From Cyclobacteriaceae bacterium (GTDB taxonomy: Bacteria > Bacteroidota > Bacteroidia > Cytophagales > Cyclobacteriaceae), in NCBI GenBank assembly GCA_028281285.1, contig JANQKF010000019.1, positions 186,001-250,000 of the forward strand: a stretch of DNA of 64,000 nucleotides, written 5' to 3'. The position numbers and the translations under genes are program-made. Under the pieces are notes generated by a model. That model saw nothing but the letters and a program-made list of their open reading frames with translations. It ran no database searches and was not told where the DNA came from. Shown in pieces: positions 34,826 through 43,336 of this stretch (within the stretch, counting starts at the first letter, position 1; each line of letters opens with the position of its first letter).

Positions 34826-36154
34826 TTAGGTTAGCCTTTTGAACCCAGAATGACAGACCGGCCCCTTTAATAAAGACGAGGTATTACCCTTTTTTTCTGC
34901 ATCGGAAAGAATGTTGAAAACATCATTGGTTGCATTCAGGTATTGCTCAACATGATCCGTTGAATGGGCATAAGAAGCATAAAATGCCGTTGTGGCAAGA
35001 AAACCTCTTTCAAGCATAAGCTGAGTAAAGAGGGTCTTGAGTTCGAGATGGTTGTTTTTGAACCGAAAATGACTCAACGGATATATTCCTCCAACTTCAA
35101 TCTCAAGTTGATGATTGGCTGCTACTTTCTTCCAGCCTTCTTGTATCGATCGCCCAATGGTGATAAGGTGAGACCATACCTTTTTTTCTTCCATTTTTCG
35201 GATTGAAGCAATTGCGGCAGTTGGGCCAATGCCCTCGGTCCAATAAGTACTGCTAATAAATGAGTCCTGACTTGCCTGCATTACCTCCTTATTCCCGATT
35301 ATGGCTGACATGGCATAGCCATTGCCTAATCCTTTTCCAAATACCGCAATGTCTGGTACCAAATGATAGCGTAGGTGGGCACCGCCCAGATTTAATCGCC
35401 ATCCGCTGGAGACTTCATCCATAATAAGGACAAACCCATATTTCTCCCTGGCCTCCTGAATGGCGTTGAAGAAATCCGGATCGGGTTCAAAGTTTCTAAG
35501 CGTTTCAAGTACAACAACACCGAGCTCATTTCCATGTTCTGCAATCCGCGCCTGAAATTCATCGGTGTTGTTATAGGTAAAAGGAATGGATGTACCCAAC
35601 AACTCCTTTGGTACACCAACCGGACTTAAGCCGGGTAGTAAATGCCCTTTGAGTGATTCGTCACCAACCAGGTTGGCAGACAAGTACCAATCATGCCAAC
35701 CATGATAACCACAAAATAAGGTGACACTTCTCCTTGACTTTGCTCTGGCAATACGTACCGCAATGGCAAGAGCCTCGCCTCCGGTTCTGGCATACCTTAC
35801 CATATCTGCCCAGGGATGAAGGTCGATAAGAAGCTGGGCAAGCTCCACTTCCTCAGGTACGTTCAGGGTGCTCATATTACCCCTCTGAATTGCTGATTTA
35901 ACGGCTTCATCCACATCCACATCGGCATAGCCAAGAATATTGGCTCCGATCCCCATATAGCTCATGTCCAAATATTCCCGATCATCTAGGTCCCAAAGCT
36001 TACATCCCTGGGCTTTTGAATAATAGGATGGCCATTGGTCAGGCAAGAACATTTCAGGTCTTTTGGACAGCAATTGGGTTCCACCGGGAATCAGTGTTTT
36101 AGCTTTTTTGTATAAAGCCTGAGATCGGTGGGGTCCGTTGTTGTCAGCATTCAT
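34826..36154 (-). CDS. Class III PLP aminotransferase (glutamate-1-semialdehyde aminomutase-like)
   Basis: 442 aa. PLP-enzyme features: YARTGGEALAIAVRIARA for phosphate binding, CGYHGWHDWY, DEVSSG at 246-251, and the Schiff-base Lys274 in VFGKGLGNGYAMSA. It resembles glutamate-1-semialdehyde 2,1-aminomutase, but the housekeeping HemL role is unlikely in this position. Homologues near NeuB/SpsF genes are thought to aminate or isomerise a small precursor. It lies 28 bp downstream of the NeuB-like fusion gene. An AEP-type transaminase for the phosphonate pathway is a less likely alternative. Confidence 0.8.
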   Translation of the reverse strand: MNADNNGPHRSQALYKKAKTLIPGGTQLLSKRPEMFLPDQWPSYYSKAQGCKLWDLDDREYLDMSYMGIGANILGYADVDVDEAVKSAIQRGNMSTLNVPEEVELAQLLIDLHPWADMVRYARTGGEALAIAVRIARAKSRRSVTLFCGYHGWHDWYLSANLVGDESLKGHLLPGLSPVGVPKELLGTSIPFTYNNTDEFQARIAEHGNELGVVVLETLRNFEPDPDFFNAIQEAREKYGFVLIMDEVSSGWRLNLGGAHLRYHLVPDIAVFGKGLGNGYAMSAIIGNKEVMQASQDSFISSTYWTEGIGPTAAIASIRKMEEKKVWSHLITIGRSIQEGWKKVAANHQLEIEVGGIYPLSHFRFKNNHLELKTLFTQLMLERGFLATTAFYASYAHSTDHVEQYLNATNDVFNILSDAEKKGNTSSLLKGPVCHSGFKRLT

Positions 36155-36182
36155 TGTTTTCTAATTCTGATAATTTGAAGTC

Positions 36183-37919
36183 TCAGATCAACACACTTAC
36201 ATCCAGGTCTTCCCTGGCCAGTTTTGGCTCAATAGTCTCATTGACTTTTGCAATGGCGGGATTGTTGTCTAAAAACTCAAGGACCGAAAGCAAGTCGATT
36301 GGTTTACCCTCACTGTACAAAGCAGAATAAACTTTGTCCAATAGTTCAAGATCTTCAATAGTGTCCAAAGTCAGTCGATAATCCCTCCAGTACTTTTTAT
36401 CGACTACCATTTTATTGCAAACAAAGGCACTCTCATCATCGAGATACCAGGTCAAATATTCCGTATTCTTAAGCACGTTGGCCCTTTCTCCTATGGTTTC
36501 CAATGCTCTTACACTGATTATTTCTGAATCGCAACTATAGACCACTCCTTCCATATAAGTATAGTCGGCATGGGATTCCAAGTGAGAAATCAATGCACTG
36601 TCAATCAGGTTTATATCTCTGAGTATGTCGTCACCCGTAACTCTTACTATATGATCCAGTCCGAATTCTTTGCTTGCTAGTAAAAGGCGAAGCGCCACAT
36701 TTTTCTCCGGACCACGGAAAACCTCAATACCTTCTCTTTTGGCAATCTCTATTAAAATGTCGTCCTCTTTTTTCTCAGTTGTACACAAAATGATCTTGTG
36801 ATTTCCTGTACAGAACTTCATACGTTCGATCAATAAGGCAATGGTCTCTTTTCCGCAGATCTTTTTAAGTGCCTTTTGAGGTAACCTTGCCGATTGTGTT
36901 CTGCAATTAATCAATATACCGACTGTTTGATCTACGTCAGTACCTTTAATCATAGAATCACGCTCCAAACCTTTGCCAAGTTTCTTGTTCGAGATGAAGC
37001 CGTACGGTATCGGATTTGTAAATTCTGTTGGTCTAAGGAATTTCAGGTGATCATCGGAGAGTGAGGATTTCTCTTCCATTTTTGAAACGGAAAAAAAGGA
37101 CTTTACGGATTTTTCTCTATACACTTGCCGCCCCTCGGTCCACACGGGAAATGGTGAGAATTTCACATCAAGGGCGCGAACCATGGATGTTAGTGTTTTA
37201 AAGCTATCGGGCTCAATAGCAGATTCGTAATCCTCCCATTTGTCAGTTCTCCGAATCGTTAAATGTTTCTCAATGAATCGGGCTCCTGCACCTACTGCTG
37301 CCACTGGGAAGGACAGCGCAGCTGGGTCATCACCATCAATATGGTCGGCACAGCCAACCGCAACGTCCATATCTCTGTATGCTTTGGAAAACCAGGCAAT
37401 TTCCTCAAGACTGTGTTCTGCCACCGGGGTTGGAAATAATTGATGTCCTGGCATCAATACAATTTGTGCTTGGCTTGACACCTCGCGTATTCTTTTGAGA
37501 GACTGGTATATTTCGATTCGCTTATGACCTCCGGTGCCCAGAAAGATCGTCTTGCTTATCTTAGCCACAGATTCGACAAGTGGCACGTTATCGAGATCTG
37601 CCGAATGCAATTTGAATCCATCGACAGCCAACGTTGTGGCTTCTTGAAAGGAATCAGAGCCAAAAATATCGGCATATATCAATAGCCCATCTAACCGTAC
37701 CTGTTCGAATATGGTTTGCCATTCTTCAATGCTAAATTCCAGACTTTTAAACAACTCATAATCGGAATGACTTTTTTCACAAAGCTCATCTGCTTTATAG
37801 AATTGAAATTTAACGGCATCAGCGTCTCCGTGTTTAGCTGCTTTTACAAGGTCTAAACAACGAGAGAGGTCGCCCATGTGCCCTCCGGCAATTTCAGCGA
37901 TGACTTGGATTTTTTGCAT
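36183..37919 (-). CDS. NeuB-like sugar acid synthase fused to SpsF-like cytidylyltransferase
   Basis: 578 aa. Residues 1 to about 255 form a NeuB-type TIM barrel: VIAEIAGGHMGD, DAVKFQFYKADEL, and the metal-binding pair His193 (GCADHIDG) and His219 (FIEKHLT). Residues about 265-330 look like a degenerate SAF/antifreeze-like domain. Residues about 332-578 are a cytidylyltransferase (ILINCRTQSARLPQKAL, CTTEKKEDD, HIVRVTGDDILRD, YRLTLDTIEDLELL). One chain would thus condense PEP with a sugar and activate the product as CMP-sugar. The nonulosonate cannot be named, because no 2-epimerase, dehydratase or acetyltransferase of a known Neu/Leg/Pse route is intact here. Confidence 0.85.
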   Translation of the reverse strand: MQKIQVIAEIAGGHMGDLSRCLDLVKAAKHGDADAVKFQFYKADELCEKSHSDYELFKSLEFSIEEWQTIFEQVRLDGLLIYADIFGSDSFQEATTLAVDGFKLHSADLDNVPLVESVAKISKTIFLGTGGHKRIEIYQSLKRIREVSSQAQIVLMPGHQLFPTPVAEHSLEEIAWFSKAYRDMDVAVGCADHIDGDDPAALSFPVAAVGAGARFIEKHLTIRRTDKWEDYESAIEPDSFKTLTSMVRALDVKFSPFPVWTEGRQVYREKSVKSFFSVSKMEEKSSLSDDHLKFLRPTEFTNPIPYGFISNKKLGKGLERDSMIKGTDVDQTVGILINCRTQSARLPQKALKKICGKETIALLIERMKFCTGNHKIILCTTEKKEDDILIEIAKREGIEVFRGPEKNVALRLLLASKEFGLDHIVRVTGDDILRDINLIDSALISHLESHADYTYMEGVVYSCDSEIISVRALETIGERANVLKNTEYLTWYLDDESAFVCNKMVVDKKYWRDYRLTLDTIEDLELLDKVYSALYSEGKPIDLLSVLEFLDNNPAIAKVNETIEPKLAREDLDVSVLI

Positions 37920-38036
37920 TGATGAAGTTTGGTTTTATTCTGATGCCGCCTTCGTGAAATACTCTTAATATAACTAGAAGAAAACCGGCCGTGTTTTTAT
38001 ACTTATTGATTTCCCTTCGTCATTTAGACTTAGCTA

Positions 38037-38222
38037 CTACTTACTATCAAATAGCGCAATTGGCGGATATTTCACCGGAGCCAAAGCAATTTGCTCAAGG
38101 TTATCAGAAGAATAGATAACCAGTCGCCTGAAATCAGGGTATCGTTCAAGGATAATTTTAGCAAATTTCTCAACAAATGATCTTGTTCTGCCGGTTATTA
38201 ATATAGACCTGTTATTGAACAT
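38037..38222 (-). pseudogene. pseB: pseB (UDP-GlcNAc 4,6-dehydratase) N-terminal remnant
   Basis: The 61-aa frame matches the first 45 or so residues of PseB/FlaA1-type inverting dehydratases: MFNNRSILITG, then ILERYPDFRRLVIYSSDNL against the family's MFNNKSILITGGTGSFG...ILERYPDIKRLVIYSRDEL. The NAD-binding GGTGSFG is changed to GRTRSFV and the protein ends where the next 270 residues should follow. No continuation is seen in 37920-38036. It is best read as a decayed 5' fragment, left from a pseudaminic- or related pathway next to the NeuB-like fusion gene. The 90 bp upstream to wzz hold nothing else. Confidence 0.75.
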
Positions 38223-38309
38223 TATATGTCTGGAGCAGTATTGTAGAATTTTGTTGAGGAGGGCTACATCCCAAGGAAAAGTGACCTTTAAAGTCTATGG
38301 ATTCACAAA

Positions 38310-39389
38310 TCATGTAGTCGACTTCCACTCCTCTCTTAGTATGATATACTGTTGTTTTGCGAAAATATATCCGACACCCACCACGAGCCCAAGAAAAAGA
38401 GCGGTGAGTACGATCTTTTTTCTTTTCGGTTTGTATCGCTCAGTAGGTACAATCACAGGTTGAAGCACAGTAAAGGAAGGTGTGTTTTCTTTTACTTTGA
38501 TTTTCATGCTTTCCAGTTGCTGAGCGATTCCATTATAAATGCTCTGTGACAAGAGATAGTCTGCCTCAAGTCTCTCCAGCTCATTCCTGGCCACGGCAGT
38601 GCTGATATTGCGGTGTTGATCTCTGAATCTCGCCAAGGCATTTTGATGAGAAAGAAATTCTGCTTTTCTCTCTTCGTACAGGTCGTTGGTAAATTCGAAC
38701 TGTTCTTTGGCCTTTTTAATTTTGAAATCTGTAATGGCAACTTGTAGTAGTTTTTGTGCATTTGAGGCCATTTGAGCCGCAGCAATTGCCTCTGGCATCA
38801 CGATGGAGAGCGCAATAATGCCGTCCTTTTCATCAACGCTGAGGTCCAGAATCCCCGACAGGGATTCCATTAAAACCCTTTCTTGATTGCTGATTCTAAA
38901 AAGGCTGTCTGAAACTTCTACCGAACCGGCCTCTGCTGTTTTTTTTGTGAGACTGTTGTAAATAGTGCCTGGAAGGCCAATGGTGTACTTTTTTATAGTG
39001 CCTAAAACATTGGTTCCGCCATATTCCGATTGATACTCCTCGAAGGTGATCGGACTGTCCGCCTTCGAAGTGGTCAGGATAGTCTTTAGCATATCCAGTT
39101 GAAATGGTGCGGCCGTAACGATTTGGGGATATAAGGTCGGAGGTATTTCATCGACAGACCGATTACCCAAAGTAATTCCGGCAAGGGAAGCCAACCCACC
39201 AAGATCCTGTTGAATCCCGGACCCTGATTCTGTTTGTGGAATCATGGTTGTGGTTACCCTATATTCGTTAGGTGCGATGAACGCATTAATGATACCGAGA
39301 AAAACGAAAATGGCTGTAATTTTCAGAACCAGGACCTTCTTGAGCCAAATGGTTTTCAGGATTTTAAGAATATTGATTGAATCTGTCAT
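38310..39389 (-). CDS. Wzz/chain length determinant protein
   Basis: 359 aa with the classical two-helix topology: TM1 at about residues 18-38 (LVLKITAIFVFLGIINAFI) after a short cytoplasmic N-terminus, a long periplasmic region rich in coiled coil (about 205-290, AKEQFEFTNDLYEERKAEFL), and TM2 at about 325-345, preceded by a proline-rich IVPTERYKPKRKK. No cytoplasmic tyrosine-kinase domain follows, so this is Wzz-like rather than Wzc-like. It sets chain length with Wzy. First gene of the - strand run, divergent from the wza-like gene. Confidence 0.88.
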   Translation of the reverse strand: MTDSINILKILKTIWLKKVLVLKITAIFVFLGIINAFIAPNEYRVTTTMIPQTESGSGIQQDLGGLASLAGITLGNRSVDEIPPTLYPQIVTAAPFQLDMLKTILTTSKADSPITFEEYQSEYGGTNVLGTIKKYTIGLPGTIYNSLTKKTAEAGSVEVSDSLFRISNQERVLMESLSGILDLSVDEKDGIIALSIVMPEAIAAAQMASNAQKLLQVAITDFKIKKAKEQFEFTNDLYEERKAEFLSHQNALARFRDQHRNISTAVARNELERLEADYLLSQSIYNGIAQQLESMKIKVKENTPSFTVLQPVIVPTERYKPKRKKIVLTALFLGLVVGVGYIFAKQQYIILREEWKSTT

Positions 39390-39944
39390 GTTGTTCTTTT
39401 TTCAATATTGTCTGTGACGATTCTGTATTCCTCAAGCAAGCGATTAATAAAATTGGTCTTTAAGTTAATTCAATTCCACAGCTTCGCTACGTAAGTCCCA
39501 TCAGGGGACTTATTTATATTAAAAGGTCAGTGATTCATGTAAAGAGTTAAACCAAGCCCGGCTCTCAAATCTGTAGCTTCGAAGTCACCTCGTTCTTTTG
39601 AGAATACCTAAACCTGAGAGCCTTCAAATAACGTAAGATGCAATTTATGACAGAATTATGAAACTAAATGAAGCACTTACTTTTTTCCTGAAAATCACAA
39701 AGAAGCTTCGTAGTCTGTTAACTATTTATAAATCAAGGCCATTTTAATGAGATTGAATGCCGATATTTCCGCGATTAATCAAAGTCCGCTTTTACGCGTA
39801 TTGCGAGTGCCGCTTGATAATACTACAGGATAGTTGGAATATCCTCTATTCGAGTTATGCTTAAAAATGTTAATTTTAGGCCGATATAAGCTATTCAGGC
39901 TGCGGCAGACTGAACTATTCATAACAAACATTCCGATTTTGAAG
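39390..39944. promoter_or_regulatory. Divergent regulatory region between wzz and the wza-like gene
   Basis: A 555-bp spacer with no supported gene; the frame upstream of the wza start (39834-39944) is not coding-like and precedes the signal peptide. It must hold promoters for both the 36-kb - strand operon and the export gene. No full Bacteroidota consensus (TAnnTTTG preceded by TTTG at about 20 nt) was found. It contains a perfect hairpin (39492-39512), an 8-bp inverted repeat with 47-nt spacer (39560-39567 and 39615-39622) and three copies of AGCTTCG (39480, 39575, 39704). Confidence 0.5.
39492..39512. repeat. Perfect 8-bp hairpin with 5-nt loop
   Basis: Arms TAAGTCCC and GGGACTTA enclose ATCAG. 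On + it is followed by the T-rich run TTTATATT, giving a weak terminator look, but no + strand gene ends here. On - it lies in the likely 5' leader of the wzz operon about 100 nt before the start, so it could be an attenuator or protein-binding site. Function is inferred from position only. Confidence 0.5.
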
Positions 39945-42614
39945 ATGAGAAAAACTGTTCTTGGATTATTTTTTTGCTTGGTTCTTAGTTGTTCAATGAG
40001 CCTTTGTCTCATGGGACAAACAGAAGAGCAAATCAGTCGGGAATTGGACAAAAGGGGAATCACTACCCTCGAACAAATTCAAGCCGAATTGAGAAAGAGA
40101 GGAATGACAGAGGCCGATGCCAGAAGGCAGGCGAGGTTGTACGGCCTTGACTACGATGAATATATCCGCAGATACATCACCAATCAACAGGACACCACCA
40201 TAATCCGCCCTCAATCATTACAGTCAATTAGTATAGACAGTACGCGTTATACGCTCGAGGTTCCAAATCCTACTCCTGAGGTGATCCCTACTGTGAATAC
40301 TCCAGCAGCAAACGATGTTTTGCCTTATTTTGGTTATGACATATTCAATAACAACCCTTTTGCCGACCAAAAATCGCTAATCGGAAATATAGATCCAGGC
40401 TATCTAATTGGTCCTGGAGACGAATTGCGGGTGTATTTATGGGGTGAGGCGGAATTTCAGTTTGAAGGAGTTGTTGATATTAATGGCAACCTGTTTATCC
40501 CGAATGTAGGTCAGGTCTTTGTGGCGGGTTCTTCCTACGAGAACCTGAACACTAGAATGAGGCAATATCTCTCAAGATTCTATGTTGGATTGACCTCTAG
40601 TCCGGCAAAGGTATTCTTGGATGTTTCCCTGACTAAATTACGCCCAATTCGGCTTGTGGTTATGGGAGAATCCAACAGACCGGGGAGCCATATGATTAAT
40701 GCATTTGCGACCACCTTGAATGCCTTATATGTTTCGGGAGGAATTAAGACTTCTGGCTCACTTAGGGTGATAAAGGTTTTTAGAAACAACAAGGAAGTTT
40801 CAACAATTGATTTGTACGACTATTTAACAAAAGGCGCCCTGAGTGAAGATGTCAGATTGGTCAGTAATGATGTGGTATTCATACCATCAAGATTAAACAG
40901 TGTCACTATTGCAGGTGAAGTAAATAAAGCGGGAGTATTCGAATTGAAAAGCAATGAAGGGTTAATTGACATTATAGGATTTGCCGGAGGGCTCAAAGCA
41001 ACTGCATATTCAAAGGCCATTACCATAAGGAGGATAAGATCAATCGGCCAAAGAAATGGTGGATCATTTGACCGGGAGATACTGACTCTTGATTATGACG
41101 AAATGATCGAGAAGGGTGAGAATTTTAAATTGCAGAATGGAGATGAGATCTTCTTTTCCAAGGTTCTTGATCAGTATAGCAACTTAGTCACTGCCTCGGG
41201 TTCGGTTTTCCGGCCAGGCAATTACGAGATGAAGCCGGGGTCGAAAGTAAAAGACTTGATAGACAGGGCTGGCGGACTCAGGCCAAACACGTACTTGAAT
41301 AAGGCAGATCTTTTCAGAAAGGATCAAAACGGGGATTTAAAATTTAGAACCTTCTCTTTAAACACGATACTGGATAATGAATCATCAATTGATAATATTT
41401 CATTGCAAGCCAATGATTCACTTCGACTTTATAACGAAGACGAACTCAAATCGCTGGAGACAGTCTCGATAGAGGGCTTTGTTTCAGAACCAAAGACCAT
41501 TCTATGGAGAGATAGTCTGACCCTTTACGACTTAATTTTTATGTCGAGCAATGTAGAGGATCTAGAATATAATAACAGAGTGCTAACTAGTAGGGCGGAT
41601 TTGCTGCGTTACAATGACGGTTCAAATTCGTATGATGTCACACCATTCAATTTGGATGAAGTTCTTGACGGTCGTTATAATGATGAGCTAAGGCCTAAGG
41701 ACAGAGTAATTCTATACAGTAAAGACATTACCGAGACTTTGGATAAGTATGTTTTTCTTATCGGTGCGGTCAAAAGAGAAGGTAGATATTTGATGACAGA
41801 CAGCATGACTGTTGAGGATCTTATTGCACAGGCTGGTGGATTTGTCAGGACTTCGTATAGGGATTCAGCTTCGGTAACAAGAGAAAAATTTGATTTTGAA
41901 GGTAATGAAATATCAGACGTATTCAGAATATCGCTGGATCAGGATTACATGATAGGTGTGAACAGCTCACCCTCCTCAGATTTTCTTCTACAGCACAATG
42001 ATCGTGTCGTGGTGAATTTTATACCCGGCTCTTCCAATTCCAGGGTGGTGACACTAGAAGGGGAAGTAAAATTTCCGGGTAACTACTTTTTAGAATCGAA
42101 AGGGGAGCAGCTGAGCCAAGTGGTAGAAAGAGCCGGAGGTTTTTCGCCTAACGTAAACCTGGATGGAGCTAAACTTTATAGGAGCGGACAACTATTGGCC
42201 CTGGACTTCAATAAACTCTTTGCGGATAAGAATCGAAATTTTGACATTATCTTATTAGACGGAGATAGAATTGTTTTTCCTGAATCTGAGTTTACAATTT
42301 CAGTTGAGGGAGAGGTTTCTAACCCATCACTTCAGAAATTCAATGGTGGAGATAGGGTAAGGTCATACCTAAAAAATGCAGGAGGCAAAACCAAAAACGG
42401 CAGAAGAATATTTCTTACAGATGCTAATGGCTTTACACGGAGAATTGGCTTTCTTTCTAATCCCCATGTTAAAGACGGCTCCATCATCACGGTAGCCTCC
42501 AAACCGGTGAGAGAAAAACCTGAACCTGGTAAATTCCTTGAGAATTTTGGAACCATTGCGGCAATTGTCAGTAGTACGTTAACAACAATATTCTTGATTG
42601 ACAGATTGAATTAG
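39945..42614 (+). CDS. Multi-SLBB polysaccharide export protein (Wza-like, Bacteroidota type)
   Basis: 889 aa from the ATG at 39945, which puts a hydrophobic signal peptide (KTVLGLFFCLVLSCSMSLCLMGQ) at the very N-terminus; longer upstream frames are rejected. A polysaccharide-export domain (DPGYLIGPGDELRVYLWGEA, VDINGNLFIPNVG) is followed by about seven SLBB units, each recognisable by a GEV-x-PG-Y and AGG pattern (for example VTIAGEVNKAGVFEL, VTASGSVFRPGNYEM, VTLEGEVKFPGNYFL). A C-terminal hydrophobic helix (TIAAIVSSTLTTIFLI) probably crosses a membrane. It would form the outer-membrane/periplasmic conduit for the polymer made by this locus. Confidence 0.88.
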   Translation: MRKTVLGLFFCLVLSCSMSLCLMGQTEEQISRELDKRGITTLEQIQAELRKRGMTEADARRQARLYGLDYDEYIRRYITNQQDTTIIRPQSLQSISIDSTRYTLEVPNPTPEVIPTVNTPAANDVLPYFGYDIFNNNPFADQKSLIGNIDPGYLIGPGDELRVYLWGEAEFQFEGVVDINGNLFIPNVGQVFVAGSSYENLNTRMRQYLSRFYVGLTSSPAKVFLDVSLTKLRPIRLVVMGESNRPGSHMINAFATTLNALYVSGGIKTSGSLRVIKVFRNNKEVSTIDLYDYLTKGALSEDVRLVSNDVVFIPSRLNSVTIAGEVNKAGVFELKSNEGLIDIIGFAGGLKATAYSKAITIRRIRSIGQRNGGSFDREILTLDYDEMIEKGENFKLQNGDEIFFSKVLDQYSNLVTASGSVFRPGNYEMKPGSKVKDLIDRAGGLRPNTYLNKADLFRKDQNGDLKFRTFSLNTILDNESSIDNISLQANDSLRLYNEDELKSLETVSIEGFVSEPKTILWRDSLTLYDLIFMSSNVEDLEYNNRVLTSRADLLRYNDGSNSYDVTPFNLDEVLDGRYNDELRPKDRVILYSKDITETLDKYVFLIGAVKREGRYLMTDSMTVEDLIAQAGGFVRTSYRDSASVTREKFDFEGNEISDVFRISLDQDYMIGVNSSPSSDFLLQHNDRVVVNFIPGSSNSRVVTLEGEVKFPGNYFLESKGEQLSQVVERAGGFSPNVNLDGAKLYRSGQLLALDFNKLFADKNRNFDIILLDGDRIVFPESEFTISVEGEVSNPSLQKFNGGDRVRSYLKNAGGKTKNGRRIFLTDANGFTRRIGFLSNPHVKDGSIITVASKPVREKPEPGKFLENFGTIAAIVSSTLTTIFLIDRLN

Positions 42615-42848
42615 AAGAAGAGTAGCGAGGGAGAAATCATGATGGACTAAGACTGCCTTGTTGGCTGTTTGGCTCAATTTGTTACCATTCTGGTTATTTT
42701 TATCATCCTATGCTTTGGAGACTCACTTCATTTCCAATCTCCTGCACTTTTCCACGCCCGAACTCTAATAGCATAGAGATCGGTAAGAATATCCTGACCG
42801 GCCATTTATCATAATGTTGAAATTGATCAGACCAGTTTAATAAAATAG

Positions 42849-42860
42849 TATGCATGCATA
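42849..42860. promoter_or_regulatory. 12-bp palindrome, probable MarR operator
   Basis: A perfect palindrome TATGCATGCATA ends 38 bp before the marR ATG. A TATATTCG at 42873-42880 differs in one base from the Bacteroidota -7 element, so the palindrome would lie around the -30 region. MarR regulators commonly bind such palindromes in their own promoter, which would let fatty acyl-CoA or a related ligand induce the operon. Not tested. Confidence 0.55.
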
Positions 42861-42898
42861 ACAAATTTTACATATATTCGTAGTCCTTATACCGAACT

Positions 42899-43333
42899 AT
42901 GAAAAGAGAAGAAACCGTAGATCACCAAATAAAAATGTGTTGGCATGCCATCTATCGCATGTACAATCAGCAGGCGGTTCAGCATGAGAGTACTACTTCC
43001 ATGGCATTTGTTCTTCTCAATATTGATCCCAAAGAAGGAACTCCTGCCACGAAAATTGCCCCCTTAATGGGCCTTGAATCACGAAGTCTTACCCGCATGC
43101 TCAAAAATATGGAAGAGAAGGGCTTTATATGCAGGAAACCTGACCCGAACGATGGTAGGTCGGTCAGGATATTGCTGACTCCCTTGGGTCAGGAGAAGCG
43201 AAAGTTATCACGCGAAAAAGTGATTCGATTCAATCAAGTGGTACGTGAATCGATTCATGGGGATAAGCTCGATACCTTTTTTGAGGTAGTGGAAAAAATC
43301 AATCATTTAATAGAATCAAAATCAATTTTCTAG
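42899..43333 (+). CDS. MarR-family transcriptional regulator
   Basis: 144 aa winged-helix protein. TPATKIAPLMGLESRSLTRMLKNMEEKGFICRKPDPNDGRSVRILLTPLGQEKR (shown here only to mark the region; residues about 58-102) is the HTH plus the DxR wing (DGRSVRILLT). Terminal helices would form the dimer. First gene of the beta-oxidation operon, only 3 bp from fadN, so it probably represses its own operon, relieved by acyl-CoA; in Bacteroidota this gene order is common. A palindrome lies upstream. Confidence 0.88.
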   Translation: MKREETVDHQIKMCWHAIYRMYNQQAVQHESTTSMAFVLLNIDPKEGTPATKIAPLMGLESRSLTRMLKNMEEKGFICRKPDPNDGRSVRILLTPLGQEKRKLSREKVIRFNQVVRESIHGDKLDTFFEVVEKINHLIESKSIF

Positions 43334-43336
43334 ACT

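Noticed and set aside
34826-36154. Housekeeping HemL (glutamate-1-semialdehyde aminomutase)
   Set aside because: Similar fold and motifs, but it is embedded between wzx and a NeuB-like fusion gene, away from any haem gene.
39834-39944. Longer N-terminus for the wza-like protein
   Set aside because: Would place 37 residues before the signal peptide, starting at TTG in a spacer; the ATG at 39945 gives a normal signal peptide.
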